A DNA stretch of 9,306 nucleotides, taken from Candidatus Hydrogenedentota bacterium (GTDB lineage: Bacteria > Hydrogenedentota > Hydrogenedentia > Hydrogenedentiales > GCA-2746185). The notes under the pieces are model-generated. The model saw only the letters and a program-made list of their open reading frames with translations. It did not search any database and was not told the origin of the DNA. The stretch's first letter is position 1, and every line of letters starts with the position of its first letter. Made by a program: the position numbers and the translations under genes. Shown here in pieces: positions 1-7,055 of this stretch. The DNA is taken from assembly GCA_012965445.1 (NCBI GenBank), contig DTSJ01000310.1:1-9306 (forward strand), read 5' to 3'.

Positions 1-500
1 GTCGCATAAAATCGCTTCCCACGCGAAAGCGCCTCGTAACTGCTCTCAAGAGGGTTCTCAGGAACCGTGTCCTCGATAACGATGACCGACATCCCGTCCT
101 TCTTCGGCCCGAAGCTCCTTATGTAGTTCACCAAATGCCAGATCTGAGGTTCCTTGAACTTCGAAGCGTATGGCAGCATCCCACCTTTAGTGCCGTGCTT
201 GATAACCATAAAAATCTCACCGTCCGTATTTCCGAACTTAAACTTGCCCTTCGTGAAATCATTGGGCTTGATCGACAATTCAGCAACAGTATCCGTTTTC
301 CCCTTCCCGTCCTTCCCATGACAAGTCAGGCATTCACGAGCATAAATCCTCTGACCTGCTCGAACAGTATTCTCAGCATAAGGGAAAGGATTCTTCAAGT
401 TCTTGCCGGAAGGGTGAACAGTGGATTCATCCGCTTCCTCCGCGAACGAACCTGATGCACAGACAAGCACCAGCACCATCATCGGATATACAGACTTCAT
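1..500 (-). CDS. Exported c-type cytochrome, probably diheme, 3' end cut by window edge
   Basis: This minus-strand frame stays open from the ATG at 500 to the window edge (166 codons seen). Residues 1-20 look like a signal peptide ending SFA before EEAD. A cytochrome c domain follows: CLTCH (Cys57, Cys60, His61) is the covalent heme site, and Met108 in GGMLPYA is the likely distal ligand. The last visible residues, ALSRGKRFYA, resemble the segment just before the first heme site (VRAGQRIYARECLTCH), so a second heme domain probably starts at the edge. Expected role: periplasmic electron carrier, divergent from the oxidase operon and a plausible donor to it. The start is uncertain: in-frame ATGs also lie at 515 and 524 and none has an ideal ribosome binding site (GGGAG is 13 bases before 524). 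The 500 start was chosen for its clean signal peptide. Confidence 0.88.
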   Translation of the reverse strand, partial: MKSVYPMMVLVLVCASGSFAEEADESTVHPSGKNLKNPFPYAENTVRAGQRIYARECLTCHGKDGKGKTDTVAELSIKPNDFTKGKFKFGNTDGEIFMVIKHGTKGGMLPYASKFKEPQIWHLVNYIRSFGPKKDGMSVIVIEDTVPENPLESSYEALSRGKRFYA

Positions 501-746
501 TATACAATGGGTCATTTCTCGCATTTAAACCAACAAACTCCCGTCCAAATAGTACGGTTCAGCCAGCCTCAAACTCACACAACCAACTCATAATACGCAT
601 TTTCGATTAGCTATTGCCACAAAGTCTGCCACTATTGACCGGATACCCGTTTCGTGCCGTGTTTATCGTACTGGAATGGAACTCGAGATTGTAGTATTGT
701 GTTGAAATAGACAGGGTAGCGAATCATTCACAATAAGGATATATCG
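501..746. promoter_or_regulatory. Divergent intergenic region with weak promoter candidates
   Basis: This 246-base gap separates the cytochrome c gene (leftward) from the cupredoxin-oxidase operon (rightward), so it should hold a promoter for each. On the minus strand a TATTAT -10-like hexamer lies at 590-595 with only a poor -35 (GGCAAT) 17 bases upstream. On the plus strand TATTGT at 695-700 has TGGAAT 17 bases upstream (672-677); TTGACC at 635-640 has no convincing -10 partner. AAGG at 735-738 is a ribosome binding site eight bases before the GTG start at 747. No strong dyad or RNA gene was seen. The promoter assignments are tentative. Confidence 0.3.
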
Positions 747-1541
747 GTGTTAAAGAAATTACTGCGATACGGTGCTATGAACACTCTGGCGATGACACTG
801 CTGATAGGGTGCAGCGTCGGAATTCGGGAAAAGGCTGTCGCTCAGGAACAGACGGCTCAGGCATCGACCAGCTCCGACATTGAGGCCGGCACAATCACAG
901 GCACGGTAGTATTCGAAGGCAAAGCCCCCAAAATGCGACCCCTGCCCGTCGAGTCCGATCCGCATTGCGTGAGACTCCGCGACGGCGACCCCTTGCTGAC
1001 AGACACACTCATCTTCGGCGAAGGTCAGTCCATGGCAAACGTCATCGTACACGTCGTATCGAATCTCCCCCCAGTCGACCATCCCGTTCCCACCGAACCG
1101 GTCGTTCTCTCACAACATGGATGCCAGTACGCGCCCCACGTGTTTGCACTGCAGGCCGGACAAAACATACAGATCGAAAATCCAGACGGCATCAATCACA
1201 ACGTACACCTTCTTCCCGAAGCCAACAGGGAAATGAACCGCGCCATGGCAAACGCCAAGGCCAAATTCATCTACAAAGCAGCCAAAGCCGAAAAAGAACC
1301 CTTCACAATCAAGTGTGACGTGCATTCATGGATGAAAGCATACTGCGCCGTTTTCGATCATCCCTACTTCGCCGTTACAAAACTCGACGGCTCTTTTACT
1401 ATCAAAGGCCTGCCGCCCGGTACATACGATGTCGAAACCTGGCACGAAATCAAAGGCCTCGGAATTCGCAAAGCCACCGTCACCCTGGAAGAAGGCAAAG
1501 GTGCCGAAATAAAATTCACGTACGCCCGACCCACGCGGTAA
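747..1541 (+). CDS. Plastocyanin-like (cupredoxin) lipoprotein, first gene of the oxidase operon
   Basis: This 264-residue protein is predicted to be an exported, lipid-anchored blue-copper protein. The N-terminus has basic residues (LKKLLR), a hydrophobic stretch and a lipobox LIGC with Cys22. A beta-rich segment from about residue 48 (TITGTVVFEGKAP) precedes the cupredoxin core. Likely type 1 copper ligands are His151 (or His154) in INHNVH, then Cys190, His193 and Met196 in KCDVHSWM. The C-terminus (LDGSFTIKGLPPGTYDVE, about 214-230) matches the carboxypeptidase-regulatory-like beta end common in this family. The start is GTG, supported by AAGG eight bases upstream and by the basic signal region; the in-frame ATG at 777 would lose those basic residues. 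It ends four bases before subunit I, so it is probably co-transcribed. Inferred roles are electron donor to the oxidase or copper delivery; neither is proven. Confidence 0.9.
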   Translation: MLKKLLRYGAMNTLAMTLLIGCSVGIREKAVAQEQTAQASTSSDIEAGTITGTVVFEGKAPKMRPLPVESDPHCVRLRDGDPLLTDTLIFGEGQSMANVIVHVVSNLPPVDHPVPTEPVVLSQHGCQYAPHVFALQAGQNIQIENPDGINHNVHLLPEANREMNRAMANAKAKFIYKAAKAEKEPFTIKCDVHSWMKAYCAVFDHPYFAVTKLDGSFTIKGLPPGTYDVETWHEIKGLGIRKATVTLEEGKGAEIKFTYARPTR

Positions 1542-1545
1542 TCCG

Positions 1546-3258
1546 ATGATTCGGCGCTACATCTTTTCAACCGACCATAAAGTCATCGGCATTCAGTACG
1601 GACTCACTTCCGCGTTCTTTTTACTCACCGGATGGACCCTCATGCTGGTCATGCGCTGGCAGTTGGCATATCCCGGCGAAGCAAATCCCACCCTCTCATG
1701 GGTGAGCGACGAGAATCCCTTCGCTCCCGGCGGCGTGATAGGGCCTGACTTCTACAACTCTCTGGGTGCAATGCACGGTACCATCATGGTCTTCCTCGCA
1801 GTAGTCCCTATGCTCGTCGGGGCATTCGGAAACTACCTGATCCCCCTGCAAATTGGCGCAAAGGACATGGCATTCCCACGGCTGAACATGCTCAGCTACT
1901 GGCTGTACTTAGCTGGAGGAATCATTATGCTCTTCAGCTTCCTCCTCCCTGAAGGACCCGCAAACTCCGGCTGGACATCCTATCCGCCCCTGGCAATCTT
2001 CGCCTCAGACGGACAGACAATCTGGCTCATCGGAATGGCATTCCTAATCAACTCCTCACTTGTAGGCTCAATCAACACGATCGTCACCATCGTCCAGCTC
2101 CGCGTTCCCGGACTCACCTTCTTCCGTATGCCCTTCTTCATTTGGGGTCAATTCATCGCCGCATTCCTCCTGCTGCTCGCATTCCCCCCCCTCGAAGCAG
2201 CCGCAGTCTTACAACTCTCTGATCGACTCCTCGACACCAGCTTTTTCCTGCCCTCCGGACTCGTCCTCAGCGGACAGATTGTCGAGCGGAGTGGGGGAGG
2301 CAGCCCTTTGCTCTGGCAGCATCTTTTCTGGTTTCTTGGGCATCCCGAAGTCTATGTACTCGTCATACCTGCGATGGGCATCGTCGGCGAAGTGATCACG
2401 AACAATGCCCGCAGACCGCTATGGGGCTACAAAGCTGTCGCAATGTCTACCCTATTCCTCGGCTTCTGTTCCTTCATCGTATGGGCTCACCACATGTACC
2501 TCACCGGAATGGGAACCACCGTCAACGCCATATTCGAGGTTACTACCATAATCATCTCGATCCCCTCAGTAATAATTCTCACCTCTCTCCTGGCAACCCT
2601 CTGGGGAGGCTCCATTCGATTCACCGTCCCCATGCTTTTCGCGCTGGCGTTCCTGCCCATGTTCGGCATCGGCGGATTCACTGGCATCCCTCTTGCGCTC
2701 GCGACTAGCGATCTTCATCTACACGATACCTACTACGTCATCGGTCATTTTCATTACATTGTCGCCCCCGGAACGATTTTCGCCCTCTTCGCAGGCGTCT
2801 ACTACTGGTTCCCAAAAATCACTGGAAAACAAATGAATACCCTGCTCGGTCATCTCCATTTCTGGCCATCGTTGATTTGCATGAACGGAATATTCTTTCC
2901 CATGCTGATTCAAGGCTTAGCCGGCGTGTCACGCAGGCTCTACGATGGCGGCGAAGGATACGCCCACGCCCAGGATGTCCTCGTACTCAACAAACTCATG
3001 TCCCATTCGGCATTCACGCTCGCCGCAGTCCAGATTTTCTTCATTATCAACGTAGTCTGGAGTCTCCGGAAAGGCGAAAGAGTGGGGGACAACCCCTGGA
3101 ACGCGACAACGCTTGAGTGGCAGACCTCGTCGCCGCCAATTGCAGAAGGAAACTTCGAAACCGACCTGAAAGTATATCGCGGCCCCTATGAATACAGCGT
3201 ACCCGGAGCCGAACTCGACTACACCCCCCAATCCTCGCCGGACGGAGGTGCCGCATGA
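1546..3258 (+). CDS. coxA: Cytochrome c oxidase subunit I (heme-copper, A type)
   Basis: This 570-residue multi-spanning membrane protein is the catalytic subunit that reduces O2 to water and pumps protons. Expected ligands by family motif: low-spin heme a His77 (AMHGT) and His403, heme a3 His401 (GHFHY), CuB His266, His315 and His316. Tyr270 and Glu268 in GHPEVY are the cross-linked Tyr and D-channel Glu, placing it near the A1 class. Asp107, Asn96 and Asn114 mark the D-channel entrance. HLHDTYYV (391-398) carries the His/Asp near the propionates, and Arg463/Arg464 the usual RR. The K-channel segment differs: PTGIK of classical enzymes is PSVII here, with Ile344 in place of Lys. A cytoplasmic-style tail follows WSLRKG. 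No clear ribosome binding site precedes the ATG, four bases after the upstream stop, so coupled translation is likely. Confidence 0.97.
   Translation: MIRRYIFSTDHKVIGIQYGLTSAFFLLTGWTLMLVMRWQLAYPGEANPTLSWVSDENPFAPGGVIGPDFYNSLGAMHGTIMVFLAVVPMLVGAFGNYLIPLQIGAKDMAFPRLNMLSYWLYLAGGIIMLFSFLLPEGPANSGWTSYPPLAIFASDGQTIWLIGMAFLINSSLVGSINTIVTIVQLRVPGLTFFRMPFFIWGQFIAAFLLLLAFPPLEAAAVLQLSDRLLDTSFFLPSGLVLSGQIVERSGGGSPLLWQHLFWFLGHPEVYVLVIPAMGIVGEVITNNARRPLWGYKAVAMSTLFLGFCSFIVWAHHMYLTGMGTTVNAIFEVTTIIISIPSVIILTSLLATLWGGSIRFTVPMLFALAFLPMFGIGGFTGIPLALATSDLHLHDTYYVIGHFHYIVAPGTIFALFAGVYYWFPKITGKQMNTLLGHLHFWPSLICMNGIFFPMLIQGLAGVSRRLYDGGEGYAHAQDVLVLNKLMSHSAFTLAAVQIFFIINVVWSLRKGERVGDNPWNATTLEWQTSSPPIAEGNFETDLKVYRGPYEYSVPGAELDYTPQSSPDGGAA
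3244..3248 (+). promoter_or_regulatory. Strong ribosome binding site inside coxA for coxB
   Basis: GGAGG lies six bases before the coxB ATG at 3255, inside the last codons of coxA. Together with the ATGA stop/start overlap it fixes the coxB start and indicates translational coupling. Confidence 0.75.
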
Positions 3259-4070
3259 CTGATTGGAATTGGCTAGGACTTCCGTTAAAAGCTTCAAAGC
3301 ATGCAGCCCGTTTGGATTCCTTCAACGAACTCGTTCACGTAATCCTGATTGCCGGTTTCATTTTCTGGATGACCTGGTTCGTCATAGCACTTCTGAAATT
3401 CAGCAGGAAGAAAAATCCGAAAGCAGATTACCATGGCATCAAATCCAACTGGCCCTACATCCCCATTGCAATCATGGCAATCTTCGATTTCGTACTGCTA
3501 TTCGGCCTGTCCATGCCCTATTGGCACGATCAGATCAATACCATACCGACGCCCGGTGACGACGCAATCGAAATCCGCGTCATCGCCCAGCAATTCGAAT
3601 GGAACATCCACTATCCTGGCAAGGACGGAATATTTGGACGCACAGATCCGACACTCATCGACGATCAATTCAACGCCCTCGGACTGGATCGTGATGATCC
3701 AAATGGCGAAGACGACGTTGTTTCGAACAGAATCATGCACCTTCCGGTCAACCAGCAAGTGTTAATCTACCTGAGCTCCAAGGACATGATACACAGTTTC
3801 AGTATGCCCGAATTTCGCGTCAGGCAGGACGTTATCCCGGGAATGCGCATCCCAATCTATTTCACGCCGACGATGACCTCAGTAGAATTCGCCATTGCAT
3901 CCAATGACCCTGAAAGACGTTTCGAGATCGCGTGCGCCCAACTCTGCGGAAACAGCCATCACACCATGCGAGGCTACGTCACCGTAGAATCCTCGGAAGC
4001 CTACGAGACATGGCTCCAGGAAGAAGTCAAAAAACGTCAGGAACAGGCTGACGACGATTTTTTCTTTTAG
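3255..4070 (+). CDS. coxB: Cytochrome c oxidase subunit II with CuA site
   Basis: This 271-residue protein receives electrons from cytochrome c or a cupredoxin at the dinuclear CuA centre and passes them to subunit I. Two membrane helices lie at about 25-48 and 67-87, followed by a periplasmic cupredoxin domain. CuA ligands visible are His180 (MIHSF), Cys227, Cys231, His235 and Met238 in CAQLCGNSHHTM. Gln229 replaces the Glu of the classical CSELC motif. Trp116 (QQFEWNIHYPG) is a candidate electron-entry residue. An acidic insert of about 35 residues (122-158, including DRDDPNGEDD) lies between that strand and the next. There is no cleavable signal peptide and no heme c motif at the C-terminus, so it is not a caa3-type fusion. 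The start overlaps the coxA stop (ATGA). No subunit III gene follows. Confidence 0.95.
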   Translation: MTDWNWLGLPLKASKHAARLDSFNELVHVILIAGFIFWMTWFVIALLKFSRKKNPKADYHGIKSNWPYIPIAIMAIFDFVLLFGLSMPYWHDQINTIPTPGDDAIEIRVIAQQFEWNIHYPGKDGIFGRTDPTLIDDQFNALGLDRDDPNGEDDVVSNRIMHLPVNQQVLIYLSSKDMIHSFSMPEFRVRQDVIPGMRIPIYFTPTMTSVEFAIASNDPERRFEIACAQLCGNSHHTMRGYVTVESSEAYETWLQEEVKKRQEQADDDFFF

Positions 4071-4077
4071 CGTTGGC

Positions 4078-4263
4078 CTACAGATCCGGATAATACTTGA
4101 GCTGAAGTCGGATCTCATCAAAGGAATCTAGATCCAGCTCCTGAGAAAGCGTGATACTGCATGCGAATAGGGAAAAAAGAAACGATACGAAAATCGCACA
4201 GCCTTGCATAAGGTCAGACCAGGCAAATCTGTGGAGTGTCAAATTTGGCAAATGGGATCGCAT
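4078..4263 (-). CDS. Doubtful small exported peptide ORF (about 61 residues)
   Basis: This is not a recognised protein. Starting at the ATG at 4263, the frame gives a short polar start, a hydrophobic stretch (CAIFVSFLFSLFACSI) resembling a signal peptide or membrane anchor, then an acidic 20-residue tail ending LQLKYYPDL. A perfect TATAAT on the minus strand (4270-4275) lies so close to this ATG that a transcript would start at or next to it, suggesting leaderless translation. In-frame alternatives begin at 4290 and 4209, none with a clear ribosome binding site. Lack of homology I can recall, short length and position in a convergent gap all make it uncertain. It could equally be a decayed remnant or noncoding. 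Confidence 0.2.
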   Translation of the reverse strand: MRSHLPNLTLHRFAWSDLMQGCAIFVSFLFSLFACSITLSQELDLDSFDEIRLQLKYYPDL

Positions 4264-4269
4264 ACCCAC

Positions 4270-4275
4270 ATTATA
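4270..4275 (-). promoter_or_regulatory. Perfect TATAAT -10-like hexamer, minus strand
   Basis: TATAAT reads leftward here, seven bases before the ATG at 4263. The -35 position holds only TTTTCC-like sequence, so this is a -10 candidate without a good partner. If active it would drive a leaderless small ORF or antisense RNA into the coxB 3' end. Confidence 0.25.
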
Positions 4276-4381
4276 CCGTAAATACCGCATAGGGGAAAAC
4301 TTATAGTACTTTATTAGCAGTTTAATACTAAGCGTATTTTAATAAGTTCTTTGTTTCAAATAGTGCATTAGGACAATTTGA

Positions 4382-5929
4382 CTATTTCGCTAGTTTGCCA
4401 AAAAACGGAATCATATCACCGTCCGCCGTCGACACCTTGCCCTTTACGGTCCCATTAACAGGATCAACCGACCCAGTCAACGAGAACGATCCAAGTACCG
4501 CCAGATCAGCGTCCGCAGAAAATTCGTTGCCCTTCCAGGCAATGTTATCAAGCGCGATCTCACGCGCCTCGCCAAGAGCCGCAAGATGCCATTGAGCGCC
4601 CGCTGAACCCACGGGCAAATACAGAGCCGAAGAAAACTGACCCGCGAACTTGATGCTGTACGTACTGTTAGAATCAAGTCGCTTGAATTCCTCAAGCTTT
4701 GCCTCAATCACCAGACCCGCATCCGGGGGACTCACCCCGTCATCAACAATATAGTCAATAAATCCGATCATCATCTCATCAAACGACTCATCACCAATCG
4801 TCACGCGCTTCGTCGGGTCAGGGTTGAATGGATTGTTCGAAGAGTTGTCATAGTGCGCTTCGCAGGCGATAACCGTTCCAGCGGGAACCGACAGCGGCTC
4901 CGCAAGTTGATACTGAGTCTGCCAGGAAAAATCGTATGCCGGTACATGCAGTAGCGTCTCACTGCGGCCGTCCAGATACTTTGCCGTGTACGTAAACTGT
5001 CGACCGCGATAATGCATGTGCGGGAGAAAGCTCAAAATTTGACTGTCCTGCTTGAAGGTATACTCTGCATTACGCACGTAGTTCTCTTGCCCCGGAGCAA
5101 TGTCGATATCCTGGTTCACGATCCAAAGATTCACCAGTTCCTTCTCTATATCCGATTTGTCATTGGCAAAAAACAACCCCACCGAAAGCACGTCCTCCTC
5201 CGCCGTCTCCGCTGGATGATAGTGCATGTCCGCAACTATCTTCGATCCCTTCTTCAGCAAGCGCCCAGTACCCTCTTGAAATGCCATGGGTTGCGCACCA
5301 GCTGCCCAAGCGCCCAACCAACCGTTCGGCGATGCGCCACTACCGCGTTCCATCTGATACAGAATCACATGATGCGCTACCAACGGATTCGAAGGCTTCA
5401 TCTCTACCGCCGTAAGCCAACGGTCTTCATCCAGCTTGGGATCGCCAAACAAGTCGAAAAACTGATCCGCGCCGCCCGCAGGAAGCGAGACCGTATCATA
5501 AACGACCACCAGATCAGGCTCGCCAAGCGTCCAGCCGTTCGTAGCCAACTCGGGAAGCGCAGGCATATCCGCCTTGTCACCGCGAGGAGTTCCCTCATTC
5601 ACCCAGTTCACAATCGTGTCCACTTCATCCTGCGTCAGGCTCCGATCATTGCTGAACGTGCCAAACTCGCTTGAAGCATGCCAGGGCGGCATCGTGCGCT
5701 CACTCACATTTTTCTGAATCGATTTCGCCCAAGGACGTACCTCCCGATACGACAGCAAAGACATAGGAGCGCTCTGCCCTGGCTGGTGGCACGAAGTGCA
5801 GTTCTCGAAAAGTATAGGAGCAACATCCTTCGTAAACGTAGGGCCCTCGACAGTAGCGCCGAAACTGGTGATACTACCCAGTGCCATCAATGCGATTGCA
5901 ACTCCAGACCCATGCCTAAGTGAACTCAT
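4382..5929 (-). CDS. Exported cytochrome c-type 2 copper monooxygenase fusion (paralogue B, with C-terminal beta domain)
   Basis: A 515-residue exported protein. Signal peptide about 1-25 (GSITSFGA). The c-type heme domain (about 28-115) carries CTSCH (Cys44, Cys47, His48) and Met80 in TMPPW as probable distal ligand. The next part (about 135-395) matches the ascorbate-dependent dicopper monooxygenase fold of PHM/DBM: His186-His187 (AHHVI) and His236 (MHYH) for the CuH site; His304 and His306 (LPHMHYRG) and Met386 (DEMM) for the CuM site. Such enzymes hydroxylate C-H bonds using O2 and two electrons; the heme domain may supply them. The substrate is unknown. Residues about 405-515 form an extra beta-rich domain lacking in the paralogue at 7168-8424, ending with a lipocalin-like TVKGKVSTADGDMIPF. 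The start is firm: AGGAGG lies five bases upstream. Confidence 0.88.
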   Translation of the reverse strand: MSSLRHGSGVAIALMALGSITSFGATVEGPTFTKDVAPILFENCTSCHQPGQSAPMSLLSYREVRPWAKSIQKNVSERTMPPWHASSEFGTFSNDRSLTQDEVDTIVNWVNEGTPRGDKADMPALPELATNGWTLGEPDLVVVYDTVSLPAGGADQFFDLFGDPKLDEDRWLTAVEMKPSNPLVAHHVILYQMERGSGASPNGWLGAWAAGAQPMAFQEGTGRLLKKGSKIVADMHYHPAETAEEDVLSVGLFFANDKSDIEKELVNLWIVNQDIDIAPGQENYVRNAEYTFKQDSQILSFLPHMHYRGRQFTYTAKYLDGRSETLLHVPAYDFSWQTQYQLAEPLSVPAGTVIACEAHYDNSSNNPFNPDPTKRVTIGDESFDEMMIGFIDYIVDDGVSPPDAGLVIEAKLEEFKRLDSNSTYSIKFAGQFSSALYLPVGSAGAQWHLAALGEAREIALDNIAWKGNEFSADADLAVLGSFSLTGSVDPVNGTVKGKVSTADGDMIPFFGKLAK

Positions 5930-5934
5930 AACAA

Positions 5935-5940
5935 CCTCCT
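5935..5940 (-). promoter_or_regulatory. Full AGGAGG ribosome binding site for monooxygenase B
   Basis: AGGAGG on the minus strand lies five bases upstream of the ATG at 5929 and settles the start. The bases TTGTT separate it from the ATG, a spacer also seen before the genes starting at 7013 and 8424. Confidence 0.75.
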
Positions 5941-5977
5941 AATATCAAAACCAAAAAAATCCAGTCCAGCAAACGAA

Positions 5978-6006
5978 ACGCACAGCACGAAAAATATGCT
6001 GTGCGT
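5978..6006 (-). terminator. Hairpin after the DUF2911-like gene, possible intrinsic terminator
   Basis: A perfect 10-bp inverted repeat, ACGCACAGCA (5978-5987) and TGCTGTGCGT (5997-6006), with a 9-base loop, lies 30 bases beyond the stop of the gene at 6036-7013. Reading leftward it is followed by TTCGTTT, a weak T-rich tail, and a run of seven T comes 18 bases further on. It may terminate the upstream gene or protect its 3' end. If it terminates fully, monooxygenase B needs its own promoter in only 48 bases. Confidence 0.55.
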
Positions 6007-6035
6007 CTAATACCAAATATCGAATTCCCGTGAAA

Positions 6036-7013
6036 TCAGCTCGGAGACTCTGAACGCTTCTCACCCTTCGTAAAATTCACGCTGTACTTCTTGTCCGCCC
6101 AGAATACATTCAGCGTACCCGTGTTGTCATCGACCTTGTCCAGCGTGACCTTCATCTTGTCCGATGCTTCCTCAACCGTTGATTCCGTCAGCGGAACTTC
6201 ATACGCCTGTGTCTCAGGATTAAACATCGTTCCCCAGACATCCGCTTCCTCGTTGAATACGAGACTATATCCCTTGGCCGTCTTCTTCAGCCAGATACTG
6301 TAAACTCCGGGATACGTCACATAAGCATTGCCTTGCTTCACTACCGTGTCGCCGAAATGCAGATCAACATCCGTCAAAATCTTCGATGCACGACCGCCTA
6401 CATACTCAAAAACCGTGTCATTCGAGAGCGACTGAAAATTCTCGTAATCCTTGGAATCCGTCGCCAAACCCGAGAAACTTATAACAATCTTGTCCTTCTC
6501 AAAACGAAGCGTCGCCGAAGTAGCCGAGATCCGACGGTTACGACGTCGCTGCTGACTCGTTTCAACATCATCCACAGCCTCGACTGCCGTGAAAGGGGCC
6601 TTGAACAGACCGCTCGACTCAACGATCTGGCCCTCAAGCCCGTCGTCCGACAAATTGGCCGTCACAATCAGACTGAAAGTCTGTGCCCCAAACTTCATAT
6701 CGTAAGTAAGCTGCAATGCCCCTTCTTCCAGGAGTATCATTTCTTCAACGGCAGTCGGCTCTGCCTGACGTGCAGAATCAAAAGTCGCTCCCGCTTTGCC
6801 GCCAAGATCCACGACAGTCAATTTGAACTCCATGATGCGCCCCATCATGTCCATCTTGAGTGCCCAGGCACCCGTGAAATCTCGAATCTCAGACGCATTC
6901 AGGTCAGTCTTGATTGCTTCTTCAGAATGTGCCTGCAGCGTCATGCAAAATATCGCAACGAACAAAGCAGCCGGAATGAGGAGTGCGCGTGTCAGGCGAG
7001 ATGTGATGCCCAT
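6036..7013 (-). CDS. Exported two-domain protein: lipocalin-like N-terminus plus DUF2911-like C-terminus
   Basis: A 325-residue protein with a clear signal peptide (residues 1-30, cleavage near AHS/EE). The N-terminal half (about 42-145) begins DFTGAWALKMD and has alternating beta pattern ending GLEGQIVESSGLFKAPF, like small lipocalin-type beta barrels. A basic linker (QQRRRNRR, 154-161) follows. The C-terminal half (about 200-320) resembles DUF2911: ASKILTDVDLHFG, then a strand pair GVYSIWLKK and YSLVFNEEADVWGTMF, ending in a W-containing strand and VNFT. DUF2911 proteins have no established activity that I know. It sits between two copper monooxygenase genes, so a role in binding or delivering their substrate is possible but is inference. 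The start has AAGGAA eight bases upstream. No cysteines remain in the mature part. Confidence 0.82.
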   Translation of the reverse strand: MGITSRLTRALLIPAALFVAIFCMTLQAHSEEAIKTDLNASEIRDFTGAWALKMDMMGRIMEFKLTVVDLGGKAGATFDSARQAEPTAVEEMILLEEGALQLTYDMKFGAQTFSLIVTANLSDDGLEGQIVESSGLFKAPFTAVEAVDDVETSQQRRRNRRISATSATLRFEKDKIVISFSGLATDSKDYENFQSLSNDTVFEYVGGRASKILTDVDLHFGDTVVKQGNAYVTYPGVYSIWLKKTAKGYSLVFNEEADVWGTMFNPETQAYEVPLTESTVEEASDKMKVTLDKVDDNTGTLNVFWADKKYSVNFTKGEKRSESPS

Positions 7014-7055
7014 AACAAAAATTCCTTTTCTACAATATCAATTCAGACACAGAAC

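Larger units (their letters stand above)
4071..4381. other. Convergent intergenic gap, AT-rich toward its right end
   Basis: This 311-base gap lies between the ends of coxB (plus) and monooxygenase B (minus). It contains three related AGATCC/GGATCT elements (4082-4088, 4110-4115, 4130-4135) that could pair in alternative ways, but no T-run follows, so no intrinsic terminator can be called for coxB. From about 4290 it is AT-rich, with a short weak dyad AATAC/GTATT (4324-4328, 4334-4338). A doubtful small minus-strand ORF lies within it. I see no RNA gene or mobile-element end. Confidence 0.4.

Noticed and set aside
135..455. Plus-strand open frame of 106 codons at the left end
   Set aside because: It is the complement of the cytochrome c gene, whose CxxCH, distal Met and signal peptide are clear on the minus strand.
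695..700. TATTGT as a shared promoter hexamer (also 7032-7037 and 8483-8488 on the minus strand)
   Set aside because: The hexamer recurs upstream of three genes, but distances to the starts differ widely and the -35 positions do not agree, so a common promoter type cannot be claimed.
4082..4140. AGATCC/GGATCT inverted elements after coxB as a terminator
   Set aside because: The arms are only 6-7 bp with long loops, alternative pairings compete, and no T-run follows on the plus strand.
5012..5674. Plus-strand open frame of 220 codons opposite monooxygenase B
   Set aside because: The minus strand encodes heme and copper motifs through this stretch; the plus frame gives an Arg/His-rich product with no recognisable features and is a shadow of strand bias.
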